From: Clostridium sp. D43t1_170807_H7
Lineage (GTDB): Bacteria > Bacillota > Clostridia > Clostridiales > Clostridiaceae
DNA: 59,382 nucleotides
Direction of reading: 5' to 3'
Assembly (NCBI RefSeq): GCF_015555905.1
Contig: NZ_JADNLK010000017.1
Location: forward strand, 1-59,382
Shown one piece after another: positions 30,675-40,090 of the stretch. The notes under the pieces are model-generated. The model had not been told where the DNA came from and did not search any database. It was given only the letters and a program-made list of their open reading frames with translations. The position numbers were made by a program, and so were the translations under genes. Each line of letters starts with the position of its first letter. Within the stretch, counting starts at the first letter, position 1.

Positions 30675-31475
30675 ATGAGTAGAAAAATTGGTTTTATAGG
30701 TTGTGGAAATATGGGAAAGGCTATGCTTGGTGCATTAGTTAAATCTAATGATATAAATAATGATAATATCATAGTTTCTACAAAGAGTGAGAACTCAGCT
30801 AAAAGAATAAATAAAGAGTTTGGAGTACAAACAACAGTAGTTAATACTGAAGTAGCTAAAAAATCCAATGTTTTATTTTTAGCTGTTAAGCCATATTTCT
30901 TTAAGGAAGTTATAGAAGAAATAAAAGATATAGTTAGTGATGATACTATTATTATTTCTATAGCTGCTGGAATTACAATAGCACAAATAGAAGAGTTGTT
31001 TGGAAAAAAGGTTAAGGTTGTTAGAACAATGCCTAATACACCAGCACTAGTTGGAGAAGGAATGTCAGCAGTTTGCCCAAACCAAAATATAACTTCAGAT
31101 GAGCTAGAATATGTAGGAAAATTATATAATTCATTTGGAAAGTATGAAATTCTTGAAGAAAAGGATTTTCATGCATTTATAGCTTTATGTGGTTCATCTC
31201 CTGCATATGTATTTATGTTTATAGAAGCAATGGCTGATGCAGGTGTTAAATTAGGGATTCCTAGAGCTAAAGCTTATAAGTTAGCAGAGCAAAGTATATT
31301 AGGTTCAGCAAAATTAGCATTAGAAACAGGAAAGCATCCAGGGGTATTAAAGGATGAAGTTTGTTCTCCAGGTGGAACAACAATTGACGCTGTAATAGAT
31401 CTTGAAAAGAATGGATTTAGAAATACAGTTATAAGTGCAGTTGAAAAATGCGCAGAGAAGTCAAAGAATATGTAA
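30675..31475 (+). CDS. proC: Pyrroline-5-carboxylate reductase
   Basis: 266-aa NAD(P)H enzyme for the last step of proline synthesis. The Rossmann motif is IGFIGCGNMGKAMLGAL (5–21). The signature around CSPGGTTIDAVIDLEKNGF sits at about 233–250, and MPNTPALVGEGM is the substrate region. It is co-directional with dnaB (31 bp gap). A T-box leader for argS lies downstream. Confidence 0.95.
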   Translation: MSRKIGFIGCGNMGKAMLGALVKSNDINNDNIIVSTKSENSAKRINKEFGVQTTVVNTEVAKKSNVLFLAVKPYFFKEVIEEIKDIVSDDTIIISIAAGITIAQIEELFGKKVKVVRTMPNTPALVGEGMSAVCPNQNITSDELEYVGKLYNSFGKYEILEEKDFHAFIALCGSSPAYVFMFIEAMADAGVKLGIPRAKAYKLAEQSILGSAKLALETGKHPGVLKDEVCSPGGTTIDAVIDLEKNGFRNTVISAVEKCAEKSKNM

Positions 31476-31589
31476 TATATTAAGTAATTAAAAATTAATT
31501 GTGGTAATATATGATTTTAAAATATATAATATAAGATAATGAATATATTATTTAAAAAATGAAATAATTAAAAATATAAAAATTCTATG

Positions 31590-31822
31590 AAAAGAAGAGT
31601 ACTTATTCAATAGTATTTTGCAGCGAGTAGGGGTAGAGTGTAAGCCTTATAAAATGCTGAGTAAGGAAGAGGGACTTGGAGAAGCTATTTAAGTATAAAG
31701 AGATTTATATAAGGGTATGCCGTTAACTGCGTTAAAGTTTTGAGTGAACTAAGTTTTTAGTTAAATTGAGTGGTACCGCGGAAATATTCCGTCTCTTTGT
31801 ATAGAAGGAGACGGATTTTTTA
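31590..31822 (+). promoter_or_regulatory. T-box riboswitch upstream of argS
   Basis: The T-box sequence TGGTACCGCGG (31771–31781) is followed by the terminator TTCCGTCTC/GGAGACGGA (31787–31815) and a T run. Upstream is a Stem I: GTATTTT/AAAATGC and TTATTCA/TGAGTAA arms around a GCAGCGAGTAGGGG distal part. The probable specifier loop contains GGAAGAGGG (31665–31673), which offers AGA or AGG, both arginine codons, as expected for ArgRS control. The specifier assignment is my manual folding. Confidence 0.92.
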
Positions 31823-31854
31823 TATTTTGATACAAAAAATGAGGAGGTAAAGTT

Positions 31855-33612
31855 ATGAAATTATTTATTGATGAAATAAATGAAGTAGTTAAAAATGCTT
31901 TTGAAGAGCTAGGATACGAAAGAGAAACAGGAAGGGTTAATGTATCAAATAGACCTGATTTATGCCAATATCAATGTAATGGAGCTTTAGCAAATGCAAA
32001 GAAGCACAAGAAGGCTCCAATGATAATAGCTCAAGAGGTTGTTGAAAAATTAAATGACAACAAAATATTTTCTAAATTAGAAGCTGTTGCACCTGGATTT
32101 ATAAATATGAATATTAATGATGAATTCTTAATAGGATACATTAACGATATGAATAAAGATGAGAATTTTGGGGTTTCAAAAGCTACAGAAATTAAAAAGA
32201 TAGTTGTTGATTATGGTGGAGCAAATGTTGCTAAACCACTGCACATTGGACATTTAAGATCAGCAATAATTGGTGAAAGTATAAAAAGAATTGCAAAGTT
32301 CTTAGGGCACAATGTTATTGGTGATGTTCATTTAGGTGACTGGGGTCTTCAAATGGGGATGGTAATATCTGAAGTTGAAAGAAGAAATCCATCTTTACCA
32401 TACTTTGACGAAAGCTTTACTGGAGAATATCCAACAGAAGCACCATTTACAATAGATGAACTTGAGGATATATATCCATATGCAAGTAAGCTAGCTAAGA
32501 GCGATGAGAAAGTAATGGAGGCTGCTAAGCAAGCTACTGTTGAACTTCAACAAGGTAGAAGAGGATATGTTGCTTTATGGAAGCATATATTAAATGTTTC
32601 AGTTACTGACTTAAAGAAAAACTATGGAGCATTAGATGTTGATTTTGAATTATGGAATGGTGAAAGTGATGCACAAAAATTCATTCCAGCAATGATAGAA
32701 GAATTAAAAGAAAAAGGATTTGCACAAGAAAGTGAAGGGGCTTTAGTATTTGATGTAAGTGAAGAAACTGATAAGAGTCCAGTTCCACCACTACTATTAT
32801 TAAAGTCTGATGGAGCATCTTTATATGGAACTACTGACTTAGCTACAGTTGTAGAAAGAGTTAGAGATATGAAAGCAGATGAAATAATCTATCTAGCAGA
32901 TAAGAGACAAGGACTTCACTATGAACAATTCTTTAGAGCCGCTAAAAAATCAGGAATAGCACATGAAGATACTGTATTAGATTTCATTGGATTTGGTACA
33001 ATGAATGGAAAAGATGGAAAGCCGTTTAAGACTCGTGAAGGTGGAGTAATGAGACTTGCAGATTTAATAAATATGATTAAAGAGGCAGGTAAAGAGAAAC
33101 TTAAGGATAACAAAAATATCGCAGAAGAAGATGTTGAAGAAATTTCTTCAAAGGTTGGTTTAGCTGCATTAAAATACGGTGATTTATCAAACCAAGCATC
33201 TAAAGATTATGTATTTGATATAGATAGATTTGCTTCTTTCGAAGGGAATACAGGACCATATATTTTATATACAATAGTAAGAATTAAATCTATATTAAAT
33301 AAATCAGAAGGATTTAATGCAGAAAATAGTATTTTAGAACCTCAAAGTGAATCAGAAAGAGGATTAATGCTTCAATTATCTAAATTCAATGAAGTTATAG
33401 AGTTAAGCTTCAGAGATAGAGCACCTCATAAAATTTGTGAATTTATATATGAATTATCTAATAACTTTAATAAATTCTACAATGACACAAGAATATTATC
33501 TGAAGAAGATGAAGCTAAGAAAGCATCTTGGTTAAGTTTAATAAATCTTGTTAAAAATGTTTTAGAACAAGGCTTAGATTTATTAGGTATGGAAAGCGTA
33601 GAAAGAATGTAA
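31855..33612 (+). CDS. argS: Arginyl-tRNA synthetase
   Basis: 585-aa class I synthetase. The HIGH motif is PLHIGHLRSA (about 125–134). The KMSK-like motif is replaced by GKPFKTREGG, normal for ArgRS lacking canonical KMSK. The anticodon-binding helical domain is C-terminal (FEGNTGPYILYTIVRI…RILSEEDEAKK). The N-terminal additional domain is present. A GAGGAGGT Shine-Dalgarno precedes the ATG. Expression is controlled by the T-box just upstream. Confidence 0.97.
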   Translation: MKLFIDEINEVVKNAFEELGYERETGRVNVSNRPDLCQYQCNGALANAKKHKKAPMIIAQEVVEKLNDNKIFSKLEAVAPGFINMNINDEFLIGYINDMNKDENFGVSKATEIKKIVVDYGGANVAKPLHIGHLRSAIIGESIKRIAKFLGHNVIGDVHLGDWGLQMGMVISEVERRNPSLPYFDESFTGEYPTEAPFTIDELEDIYPYASKLAKSDEKVMEAAKQATVELQQGRRGYVALWKHILNVSVTDLKKNYGALDVDFELWNGESDAQKFIPAMIEELKEKGFAQESEGALVFDVSEETDKSPVPPLLLLKSDGASLYGTTDLATVVERVRDMKADEIIYLADKRQGLHYEQFFRAAKKSGIAHEDTVLDFIGFGTMNGKDGKPFKTREGGVMRLADLINMIKEAGKEKLKDNKNIAEEDVEEISSKVGLAALKYGDLSNQASKDYVFDIDRFASFEGNTGPYILYTIVRIKSILNKSEGFNAENSILEPQSESERGLMLQLSKFNEVIELSFRDRAPHKICEFIYELSNNFNKFYNDTRILSEEDEAKKASWLSLINLVKNVLEQGLDLLGMESVERM

Positions 33613-33621
33613 TTTAAATAG

Positions 33622-33660
33622 GCTGTATCAAAATTATAATTTTGATACAGCTATTTTTAT
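33622..33660 (+). terminator. argS terminator
   Basis: GCTGTATCAAAATT/AATTTTGATACAGC perfect stem followed by TATTTTTATT. Confidence 0.9.
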
Positions 33661-33840
33661 TGGATTTATTAAAATGTAATAGATTGTTTTTTACTTCAAT
33701 TTTTAAATATTTAATAAACTGAAATATTAAATTTACCTAGTTTATTATCATAGTTCACTAATTATATAAGTAATATTTTTATCAATATTTAGTGGATATA
33801 AAAATATAATATATTAATCAATATATTCAGGAGGATAAGA

Positions 33841-34068
33841 ATGTATAGGATTGAAGTTAAAGAATTAGGCGAAAATAGCGCAAGCGTTTCAAAAATAATG
33901 AAACATATAAATTATAAAGAGTTGTATAATTTAGTTAAGCCTTACGTAAAAGAAGAACATCTATCTTTTTCCATTCCTAATGACTGTACGGATGGTAAGG
34001 AGTGGGGAAATATATATTCACATGATAAACCTATTGGACAAATATTAATAACTTATATAGAAGAATAA
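33841..34068 (+). CDS. Hypothetical protein, 75 aa
   Basis: I do not recognise a family. It has a good Shine-Dalgarno (CAGGAGGATAAG) 6–8 nt before the ATG, an acidic/basic mix, no membrane segment and one Cys (PNDCTDGKEW). The N-terminus (YRIEVKELGENSASVSKIM) and the ending GQILITYIEE look like a small alpha/beta fold. It is a monocistronic gene between the argS terminator and a bidirectional terminator. The 170-bp AT-rich region before it (33661–33830) shows no other gene. Confidence 0.75.
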   Translation: MYRIEVKELGENSASVSKIMKHINYKELYNLVKPYVKEEHLSFSIPNDCTDGKEWGNIYSHDKPIGQILITYIEE

Positions 34069-34073
34069 GAAGC

Positions 34074-34109
34074 AAAAAAGTATTAGATTTTTTGACCTAA
34101 TACTTTTTT
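34074..34109. terminator. Bidirectional terminator
   Basis: AAAAAAGTATTAG / CTAATACTTTTTT stem. It serves the 75-aa gene (+) and the malic enzyme (-), which converge on it. Confidence 0.92.
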
Positions 34110-34113
34110 ATTA

Positions 34114-35286
34114 TTATATAGTTGCAACTCCGCTTTCAATTGCAGCTTCTTTAACAGCTTCAGCAACTCTTTTTTGAACATCTAAGTTAAATGCTTTTGG
34201 AATTATATAATTAGGATTAAGTTCTTCATCTGAAACTGAGTTAGCAATTGCATAAGCAGCGGCTATTTTCATTTCTTCATTTATTTCAGTTGCTCTAACA
34301 TCTAAAGCTCCTCTAAATATTCCAGGGAAAGCTAAAACATTATTTATTTGATTAGGAAAATCAGAACGTCCAGTACCAATTACTTTAGCTCCAGCTTCTT
34401 TTGCATCATCAGGGAATATTTCAGGGGTCGGATTAGCCATGGCAAATAATATAGCATCTGAATTCATAGATGATACCATTTCTTTTGATACTATGTTAGG
34501 GGCTGAAACTCCTATAAACACATCAGCATTTTTAATAACATCTTTTAATATTCCAGATTCATTATTAGGATTAGTAATTTGAGATAATTCTTCAAAATAC
34601 TTATTTGAATAAGTAGTATCTCTATTTAGAGCACCGTCTCTATCACAAATAACTATATTTTTAGCACCATAAGATAATAGAAGTTTAGTTATCGCAGTTC
34701 CAGCTGATCCAGCACCATTAACAACGATTTTTAAATCTTCAATATTTTTATTAACTATTTTTAATGCATTTATTAATCCTGATAAAACTATAATAGCAGT
34801 TCCGTGTTGATCATCATGGAAAACGGGTATATTTAATTTTTCTTTTAATTTTTTTTCTATTTCAAAACATCTAGGAGCAGATATATCTTCTAAGTTTATT
34901 CCACCTAAAGTAGGGGCAATTCTAACTACAGTTTCAACTATTTCATCAACTTCTTTAGTATCAAGAACTATAGGAAAAGCATCTACATCAGCAAATTCTT
35001 TAAATAATATAGATTTACCTTCCATAACAGGTAAAGAAGCTAAAGGTCCAATATCTCCAAGACCTAAAACAGCAGTACCGTCAGATATAACAGCTACAGT
35101 GTTCCATTTCCTAGTATATAAATAAGCTGTAGATGGATCTTTATGTATTTCTCTACATGGCTCAGCAACACCAGGAGTATAAGCAAGTGATAAATCCTTT
35201 TCGTTAGTTATTTTAACTCTTGAAGATACTTCTAACTTACCTTTTAATTCTTTGTGAAATTTTAGTGACTCTTCATATATATTCAT
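34114..35286 (-). CDS. NAD(P)-dependent malic enzyme
   Basis: 390-aa malic enzyme (malate to pyruvate plus CO2) of the short bacterial type, without a phosphotransacetylase extension. The start is ATG 35286; the six in-frame codons before it contain the AAGGAGT Shine-Dalgarno. Features are YTPGVAEPCREI, the catalytic Lys region GDIGPLASLPVMEGK, the metal-binding HDDQHGTAIIVLSG and the NAD motif VVNGAGSAGTAI. The coenzyme cannot be decided by eye. It is a single gene divergent from purA. Confidence 0.95.
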   Translation of the reverse strand: MNIYEESLKFHKELKGKLEVSSRVKITNEKDLSLAYTPGVAEPCREIHKDPSTAYLYTRKWNTVAVISDGTAVLGLGDIGPLASLPVMEGKSILFKEFADVDAFPIVLDTKEVDEIVETVVRIAPTLGGINLEDISAPRCFEIEKKLKEKLNIPVFHDDQHGTAIIVLSGLINALKIVNKNIEDLKIVVNGAGSAGTAITKLLLSYGAKNIVICDRDGALNRDTTYSNKYFEELSQITNPNNESGILKDVIKNADVFIGVSAPNIVSKEMVSSMNSDAILFAMANPTPEIFPDDAKEAGAKVIGTGRSDFPNQINNVLAFPGIFRGALDVRATEINEEMKIAAAYAIANSVSDEELNPNYIIPKAFNLDVQKRVAEAVKEAAIESGVATI

Positions 35287-35389
35287 AATAGGACTCCTTC
35301 CCAAAATTATATTTATGATAATATTATACGAATTATGGATTAATAAAGCAAAAAAATATTCGTAGGAATATTGAAATTTTATAATTACT

Positions 35390-35417
35390 TTGATACCATG
35401 TTATATGGGATTATAAT
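35390..35417 (+). promoter_or_regulatory. purA promoter
   Basis: TTGATA (35390–35395), 16-nt spacer, consensus TATAAT (35412–35417), about 43 nt before the purA start. Confidence 0.75.
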
Positions 35418-35459
35418 GCAATATAATCTATTACTATGTCTTAAAAGGAGGCAATTTAA

Positions 35460-36746
35460 ATGTCAGCATTTATTGTTTTAGGAGCTCAATGGGGAGATGA
35501 AGGTAAAGGAAAAATGACAGACTACTTAGCTGAAGAGGCAAATGTAGTTGTTAGATATCAAGGTGGTAATAATGCAGGTCATACCGTAGAGGTAGGAGAT
35601 AAGCAATATAAACTTCACTTAATACCATCAGGTATATTACATGATGAAAAGCTTAACGTAATAGGAAATGGTGTAGTTGTAGATCCTATGGCTTTCTTTT
35701 CAGAAATTGATTACTTACAAGAAGAGGGAGTAAAAGTAACTCCAGAAAAATTAATAGTTAGTGATAGAGCACATGTTATTATGCCTTATCATAAGGTTCT
35801 AGATAAATTAAAAGAAAAAGCTAGAGGAAAAAATGATATAGGAACTACAGGAAAAGGAATTGGTCCTTGTTATACTGATAAGTTTGAAAGATGTGGTATA
35901 AGAGTTTGTGATCTTATAGATAAAGAAGTATTTAAAGAAAAACTTATGGCTAATATTGAAATGAAGAACAAGTATATTGTTAATGTTCTTGGTGGAGAGG
36001 CATTAAGTTTTGATGAAATATATGAAGAATATTCTAAGTATGGTGAAAAATTAAAACCATTCGTAAAAGATACATCAGTAAGAGTTTATAATGAAATTAA
36101 AGAAGATAAAACAGTTTTATTTGAAGGTGCACAAGGAATGTTATTAGACATAGATTATGGAACATATCCATATGTAACATCATCAAATACTACTGCAGGG
36201 GGAGTTGCTAATGGTGTTGGTATAGGACCAAACATGATTACTAATGCGGTAGGTATAGCTAAAGCTTATACTACAAGAGTAGGTAAAGGACCTTTCCCGA
36301 CAGAATTAGAAGATGAAACTGGAGAATGGATAAGAGAAAAAGGTCACGAATATGGTGTAACTACAGGTAGATCAAGAAGATGTGGTTGGCTTGATATAGT
36401 TATATTAAAGACTTCAGTTAGAGTTAGTGGGTTAACTTCATTAGCTGTAACTAAGATAGATACATTAGCAGGGTTAGAAAAAGTTATGATGTGTGTTGGA
36501 TACAAATTCAACGATGAAGTTATAGATTACTTCCCAGCTAGTTTAGAAGATTTAGCTAAATGTGAACCTATATATGAAGAATTTGATGGATGGGATGAAA
36601 GTGTAGCGGAAGCAAGAAGCTATGAAGAATTACATCCAAATGCAAGAAAGTACTTAGAAAGAATTGAAGAGTTAACTGAAACTAGAATTTCGATAGTATC
36701 AGTAGGTCCAAGAAGAGATCAAACTATGAGAGTTAAACCTCTATAG
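35460..36746 (+). CDS. purA: Adenylosuccinate synthetase
   Basis: 428-aa GTP-dependent enzyme converting IMP and aspartate to adenylosuccinate, first committed step to AMP. The N-terminal [16 protein letters not shown] carries the catalytic Asp and P-loop. [11 protein letters not shown] holds the catalytic His. [14 protein letters not shown] and [12 protein letters not shown] are further signatures. AAAAGGAGG lies 8 nt before ATG. It is monocistronic with its own promoter and terminator. Confidence 0.98.
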   Translation: MSAFIVLGAQWGDEGKGKMTDYLAEEANVVVRYQGGNNAGHTVEVGDKQYKLHLIPSGILHDEKLNVIGNGVVVDPMAFFSEIDYLQEEGVKVTPEKLIVSDRAHVIMPYHKVLDKLKEKARGKNDIGTTGKGIGPCYTDKFERCGIRVCDLIDKEVFKEKLMANIEMKNKYIVNVLGGEALSFDEIYEEYSKYGEKLKPFVKDTSVRVYNEIKEDKTVLFEGAQGMLLDIDYGTYPYVTSSNTTAGGVANGVGIGPNMITNAVGIAKAYTTRVGKGPFPTELEDETGEWIREKGHEYGVTTGRSRRCGWLDIVILKTSVRVSGLTSLAVTKIDTLAGLEKVMMCVGYKFNDEVIDYFPASLEDLAKCEPIYEEFDGWDESVAEARSYEELHPNARKYLERIEELTETRISIVSVGPRRDQTMRVKPL

Positions 36747-36760
36747 TATAGGTTTATTAA

Positions 36761-36792
36761 GCCATATAAAATATTTTTATATGGCTTTTTGT
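36761..36792 (+). terminator. purA terminator
   Basis: GCCATATAAAA-tat-TTTTATATGGC hairpin followed by TTTTTGTT. Confidence 0.9.
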
Positions 36793-36858
36793 TATTTGTA
36801 TAATATTAATTTATAGTGTGCAAAATATTAGTAAGTAAAATTATAAGAGGTGCATATT

Positions 36859-37059
36859 ATGATTGATAAATATACAAGTTTATGTGATGCAATGGCAGAA
36901 AATCCAGTGGCAGCAAATATATTAATGAGTTATGGGATACCAACATACGATATTACAGAAAATCAATTTTCATCTTTAGATGAGATAGCAACAAAATATG
37001 GAATTGATATTAATTCTATTGTAAATCAAATTAATAGCGGATTGGCAAGCTTATATTAA
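36859..37059 (+). CDS. DUF1858-like small protein lacking cysteines
   Basis: 66-aa protein, start ATG 36859; a GTG just before it is part of the AGAGGTG Shine-Dalgarno. The pattern LCDAMAENPVAANILMSYGIP, followed by LDEIATKYGIDINSIVNQIN, parallels the DUF1858 protein encoded next (ADILMSFGMGCVGC… AYVHGINLEELLEAL). The GCVGC cysteines are replaced by IPTYDI. It is probably a diverged paralogue without redox or metal function. Terminator upstream, 80-bp gap downstream. Confidence 0.75.
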   Translation: MIDKYTSLCDAMAENPVAANILMSYGIPTYDITENQFSSLDEIATKYGIDINSIVNQINSGLASLY

Positions 37060-37139
37060 TATTATTTAATTGAATTTTACATATATTTCATATAAAATAA
37101 TTTTATTAAATAGTTTTATTAAAGATGGGGTGATTAAAC

Positions 37140-37322
37140 ATGATTACTAAAGATATGACAATTGGAGAAATAATAAAATTAAATGCTAGTAAAGCAGATA
37201 TATTAATGAGTTTTGGAATGGGATGTGTTGGATGCCCATCTGCACAAGCAGAAACAGTTGAAGAAGCAGCATATGTTCATGGAATAAATTTAGAAGAATT
37301 ACTAGAGGCTTTAAATAAGTAA
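37140..37322 (+). CDS. DUF1858 domain protein
   Basis: 60-aa protein made of one DUF1858/ScdA_N-like domain: MITKDMTIGEIIKLNASKAD, then ILMSFGMGCVGCPSAQAETV. The CVGC pair is typical of the hybrid-cluster-protein-associated redox disulfide family. Such proteins are thought to act in redox or Fe–S/nitrosative stress functions; this is family-level knowledge only. It is followed by a terminator and lies next to a Cys-less homologue. Confidence 0.88.
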   Translation: MITKDMTIGEIIKLNASKADILMSFGMGCVGCPSAQAETVEEAAYVHGINLEELLEALNK

Positions 37323-37330
37323 AAAATATT

Positions 37331-37356
37331 AGAACCCATTTTTATGGGTTCTTTTT
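37331..37356 (+). terminator. Terminator after DUF1858 gene
   Basis: AGAACCCAT-ttt-ATGGGTTCT hairpin followed by TTTTT. Confidence 0.92.
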
Positions 37357-37384
37357 GATAAATTGAAAAAGAGGGGTGCCGATA

Positions 37385-38140
37385 TTGGGAATAGTTACAG
37401 AAAGAGAATATGAAGTACATTATTATGAATCAAATTATAGATTAGAGTGTAAGATATCATCTATAATTAATTATTTTTGTGATATAGGAACTAAGCAGTC
37501 AGAGGAATTAGGTGTTGGAATTGATTATTTAACAGAACGAAGATTAGCTTGGGTTTTTTATAAATATGATATAAAGGTAAAAAGATATCCTAAATATGGA
37601 GAAAAAATAAAAGTAGTGACAATGCCTAAAAGCTTTAAAAAGTTTTATGCTTCAAGAGGTTATGAAATATACGATAAAAATAATGAGAAAATAGTAGAGG
37701 GGGAAGGTATTTTCTTATTAATAGATATAGATAAGAGAAGAGCTATAAGAATTCCAGAAGAGCAATATATAGTATATGGAATAGATATTGAGAATTGTCC
37801 AGATATTAAGCTAACTAAGTTAGAAAAGTTAACTAAGGAAATGAATAAGAATCATTTTAAAGTTAGGTACGGAGATATAGATTCTAATATGCACGTAAAT
37901 AATGTTAAATATGTTGAGTGGGCAGTGGAATCCCTTCCATTAGAGGTTATTCTAAATTATCAACTTGAAGAGTTAAGTGTAATATTTGAAAAAGAATGTA
38001 GATATGGGGCTGAAATAATTGCTTCATATGAAATAAAAGAAAATGAGAGTGGACTGGTAATACTTCATAAGATTGTTGATAATGAAGATAAGGAATTAAC
38101 TGTACTAATTAGTAAGTGGAAAAAGTTAATAGAAAATTAA
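37385..38140 (+). CDS. Acyl-ACP thioesterase
   Basis: 251-aa protein with two hot-dog domains. I choose TTG 37385, 8 nt after GAGGGG; a GTG at 37376 overlaps the Shine-Dalgarno. The N-terminal hot-dog has YYESNYRLECKISSIINYFC and GIDYLTERRLAWVFYK. The second has FKVRYGDIDSNMHVNNVKYV with the conserved D-x-N-x-H catalytic pattern. It resembles the bacterial FatA/FatB-like family, which releases fatty acids from acyl carrier protein. Substrate chain length unknown. Confidence 0.9.
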   Translation: MGIVTEREYEVHYYESNYRLECKISSIINYFCDIGTKQSEELGVGIDYLTERRLAWVFYKYDIKVKRYPKYGEKIKVVTMPKSFKKFYASRGYEIYDKNNEKIVEGEGIFLLIDIDKRRAIRIPEEQYIVYGIDIENCPDIKLTKLEKLTKEMNKNHFKVRYGDIDSNMHVNNVKYVEWAVESLPLEVILNYQLEELSVIFEKECRYGAEIIASYEIKENESGLVILHKIVDNEDKELTVLISKWKKLIEN

Positions 38141-38145
38141 AATAG

Positions 38146-38196
38146 AAAAGGTAGCAAGATTTAAAAATAAATTTTTAAATCTTGCTACCTTTTTTC
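38146..38196. terminator. Bidirectional terminator
   Basis: AAAAGGTAGCAAGATTTAAAA / TTTTTAAATCTTGCTACCTTTTTT, a stem of about 20 bp between convergent genes. Confidence 0.93.
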
Positions 38197-38214
38197 TAGG
38201 AATAAATAATTATT

Positions 38215-39459
38215 TTATCTATTTTGAGCGATTGATGTTGCTACAGTATATCCTGAGCTCCAAGCCCATTGAAGATTAAATCCACCACAATCCCCATGAA
38301 CATCTAATATTTCACCACAGAAATAAAGATTAGGAACTAACTTTGATTCTAATGTATCATAGTTAACATCCTTGGTATTAACTCCACCAACAGTAACTTG
38401 TGCTTGGTTAAAATCATTAGTACCAGTACAAGTAAACTTCCAAGCCTTTAGAGTACTTACTAGTTTCATTTTTTCTTTCCATGAAAGCTCATAACATGGC
38501 ATCTGAAGGTTAGTTATTCCACATTCTTTTAATAAAACAGGAATTATTTTTTTATGTATAACACCAACAAGAGCATTAATTATAGGTCTATGGCTAAGAA
38601 GTGCAAAATGACATTCTAAGAAATCCTCTAAATCTTCTTTTGAATAGCTAGGTAATAAATCAACTACAACTTCAGTTTTCTTTTTGTTAAATGTATTTTG
38701 AGAAGCTAATGCTGATATTTGAAGAATAGGAGGTCCTGATATTCCATAGTCGGTAAATAAAATTTCTCCAAAATCCTTTTTTACGATTTCATTATCAACT
38801 AAAAGAGTTGCATAACCATCAAATTTAACTCCAGATAAAGCTTTTAGAGATGGGTAGTCTAATTTTAATTGAACTATGCCAGGAACTAATGGTGTTATTG
38901 AATGCCCAAAACTTTTGGCAAGGTTATATCCACTACCATCAGAACCAGTTTTAGGAGCCGTTTTTCCTCCACAGGCTAAAACAACTTTATTAGCTGTGAA
39001 TAATTTATATTCTTCGTTAGTTGTGGATAACTTAAATTTTTTCCCACTGTGGATATCTTTTATTTTGCAGTTTGTGTATAAAGGTATATTTCTATCTTCA
39101 ATAGCCATTTTTAAAATATCTACAACAGAAGAGGCTTGAAGTGATTGTGGATAAAGCTTACCTGTAGGTAAAGCGACAATTGGAAGTCCTAAAGATAGAA
39201 AGAAATTTTTTGTATCTTCAAGTGAAAGTTTATTTAAAGCTGTAAATGGGAAATTAGAATTTGAACTGTGGTAATTAATAAAGGGTGGTTTTATGCAATT
39301 ATTTGATATATTACATCTACCATTACCTGTAGTCAAAATCTTTTTACCAATTCTATCAGTACCTTCAACAATGGCAACGTCTATTCCGAAATCTTTAGCA
39401 GTAATAGCTGCAATTAAACCAGAAGCCCCACCGCCAACAATTATTAAATCATGATGCAA
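38215..39459 (-). CDS. FAD-dependent oxidoreductase, BaiN/HI0933-like family
   Basis: 414-aa flavoprotein. The likely start is TTG 39459, about 10 nt after an AAAGGAGTG Shine-Dalgarno; the ATG six codons upstream (39477) is itself inside that Shine-Dalgarno. The FAD motif is DLIIVGGGASGLIAA at the N-terminus. LTTGNGRCNISN and VLACGGKTAPKTGSDGSG follow, and the C-terminal GEILDVHGDCGGFNLQWAWSSG is diagnostic. The family includes BaiN of bile acid 7-dehydroxylation, but most members have no known substrate. A long hairpin lies in the upstream region. Confidence 0.9.
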   Translation of the reverse strand: MHHDLIIVGGGASGLIAAITAKDFGIDVAIVEGTDRIGKKILTTGNGRCNISNNCIKPPFINYHSSNSNFPFTALNKLSLEDTKNFFLSLGLPIVALPTGKLYPQSLQASSVVDILKMAIEDRNIPLYTNCKIKDIHSGKKFKLSTTNEEYKLFTANKVVLACGGKTAPKTGSDGSGYNLAKSFGHSITPLVPGIVQLKLDYPSLKALSGVKFDGYATLLVDNEIVKKDFGEILFTDYGISGPPILQISALASQNTFNKKKTEVVVDLLPSYSKEDLEDFLECHFALLSHRPIINALVGVIHKKIIPVLLKECGITNLQMPCYELSWKEKMKLVSTLKAWKFTCTGTNDFNQAQVTVGGVNTKDVNYDTLESKLVPNLYFCGEILDVHGDCGGFNLQWAWSSGYTVATSIAQNR

Positions 39460-39498
39460 ATTAAACACTCCTTTCATATATCTAAATTGTTCGTTAGA

Positions 39499-39728
39499 GC
39501 TTAAGCACCGTGATGCCGAAAATTAATGATATTACCTACAGGAATGGTGTAATTTGCGTTAAGAATTTATATTATTTTCTCCAGAAAAAGTCCTAAAGCT
39601 TCGAAAGTCACTTTGTTCCCTCAGCTTCTTAATGGACTTTTTCTTCTAAAAATAATTAAATTCTAAAACTTAATTACAATATTCTTTCCGGTAATATCGT
39701 TAATTTTTCTTTATCACTGGTTTTAAGC
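39499..39728. repeat. Long imperfect inverted repeat (~230 bp hairpin)
   Basis: The two arms (39499–~39600 and ~39625–39728) match each other in reverse complement over most of their length. Outer GCTTAAgcacCGTGAT pairs with ATCACtggttTTAAGC. GAAAATTAATGATATTACC pairs with GGTAATATCGTTAATTTTTC. The AAGAATTTATATTATTTT arm pairs with AAAATAATTAAATTC, and central AGAAAAAGTCC pairs with GGACTTTTTCT. The tip is around 39600–39620. No ORF. It could be a palindromic MITE-like element or a structured leader RNA of the flavoprotein gene (minus strand). Confidence 0.75.
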
Positions 39729-40090
39729 CAAAAGATCCAATTTTCTATGTAACCACCTTAAGAGTTAACGACTTCTGCTATATTTTATATAATAAATTGT
39801 TAACTTCTAAATATATATTTTTAAATAAACTAAGAATATTAATATACAAATTAACTATCATATCAGAAAAATTTGTAGCACAAAACATTAACTACAAAGT
39901 GTGCGGTATAAGCATATACATGGAGAAAGAAAAAATAAATATTTCATTTTTTTGACCCATGTGATGCGTAATATTATTCGATTAAGTATATCTTAATATT
40001 TAGCATTATGTTCTGCAATAAAAATTATATAATTTTAGATTAGTAATATAAGTAATGAAATTAAGGAATACTATTAAAGAGGTGAGGATA
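39729..40090. other. AT-rich intergenic region
   Basis: About 360 bp without a supported gene between the long hairpin and the 193-aa hypothetical gene. It is AT-rich with a slightly more GC-containing patch at 39895–39965. Stop codons are frequent in all frames and I see no convincing RNA motif. Confidence 0.5.

Noticed and set aside
39499..39728. Reading the long hairpin as a CRISPR array or as a second T-box
   Set aside because: There are no regularly spaced direct repeats. GGTGGTTAC on the minus strand nearby resembles a T-box only superficially and no terminator/antiterminator pair follows.
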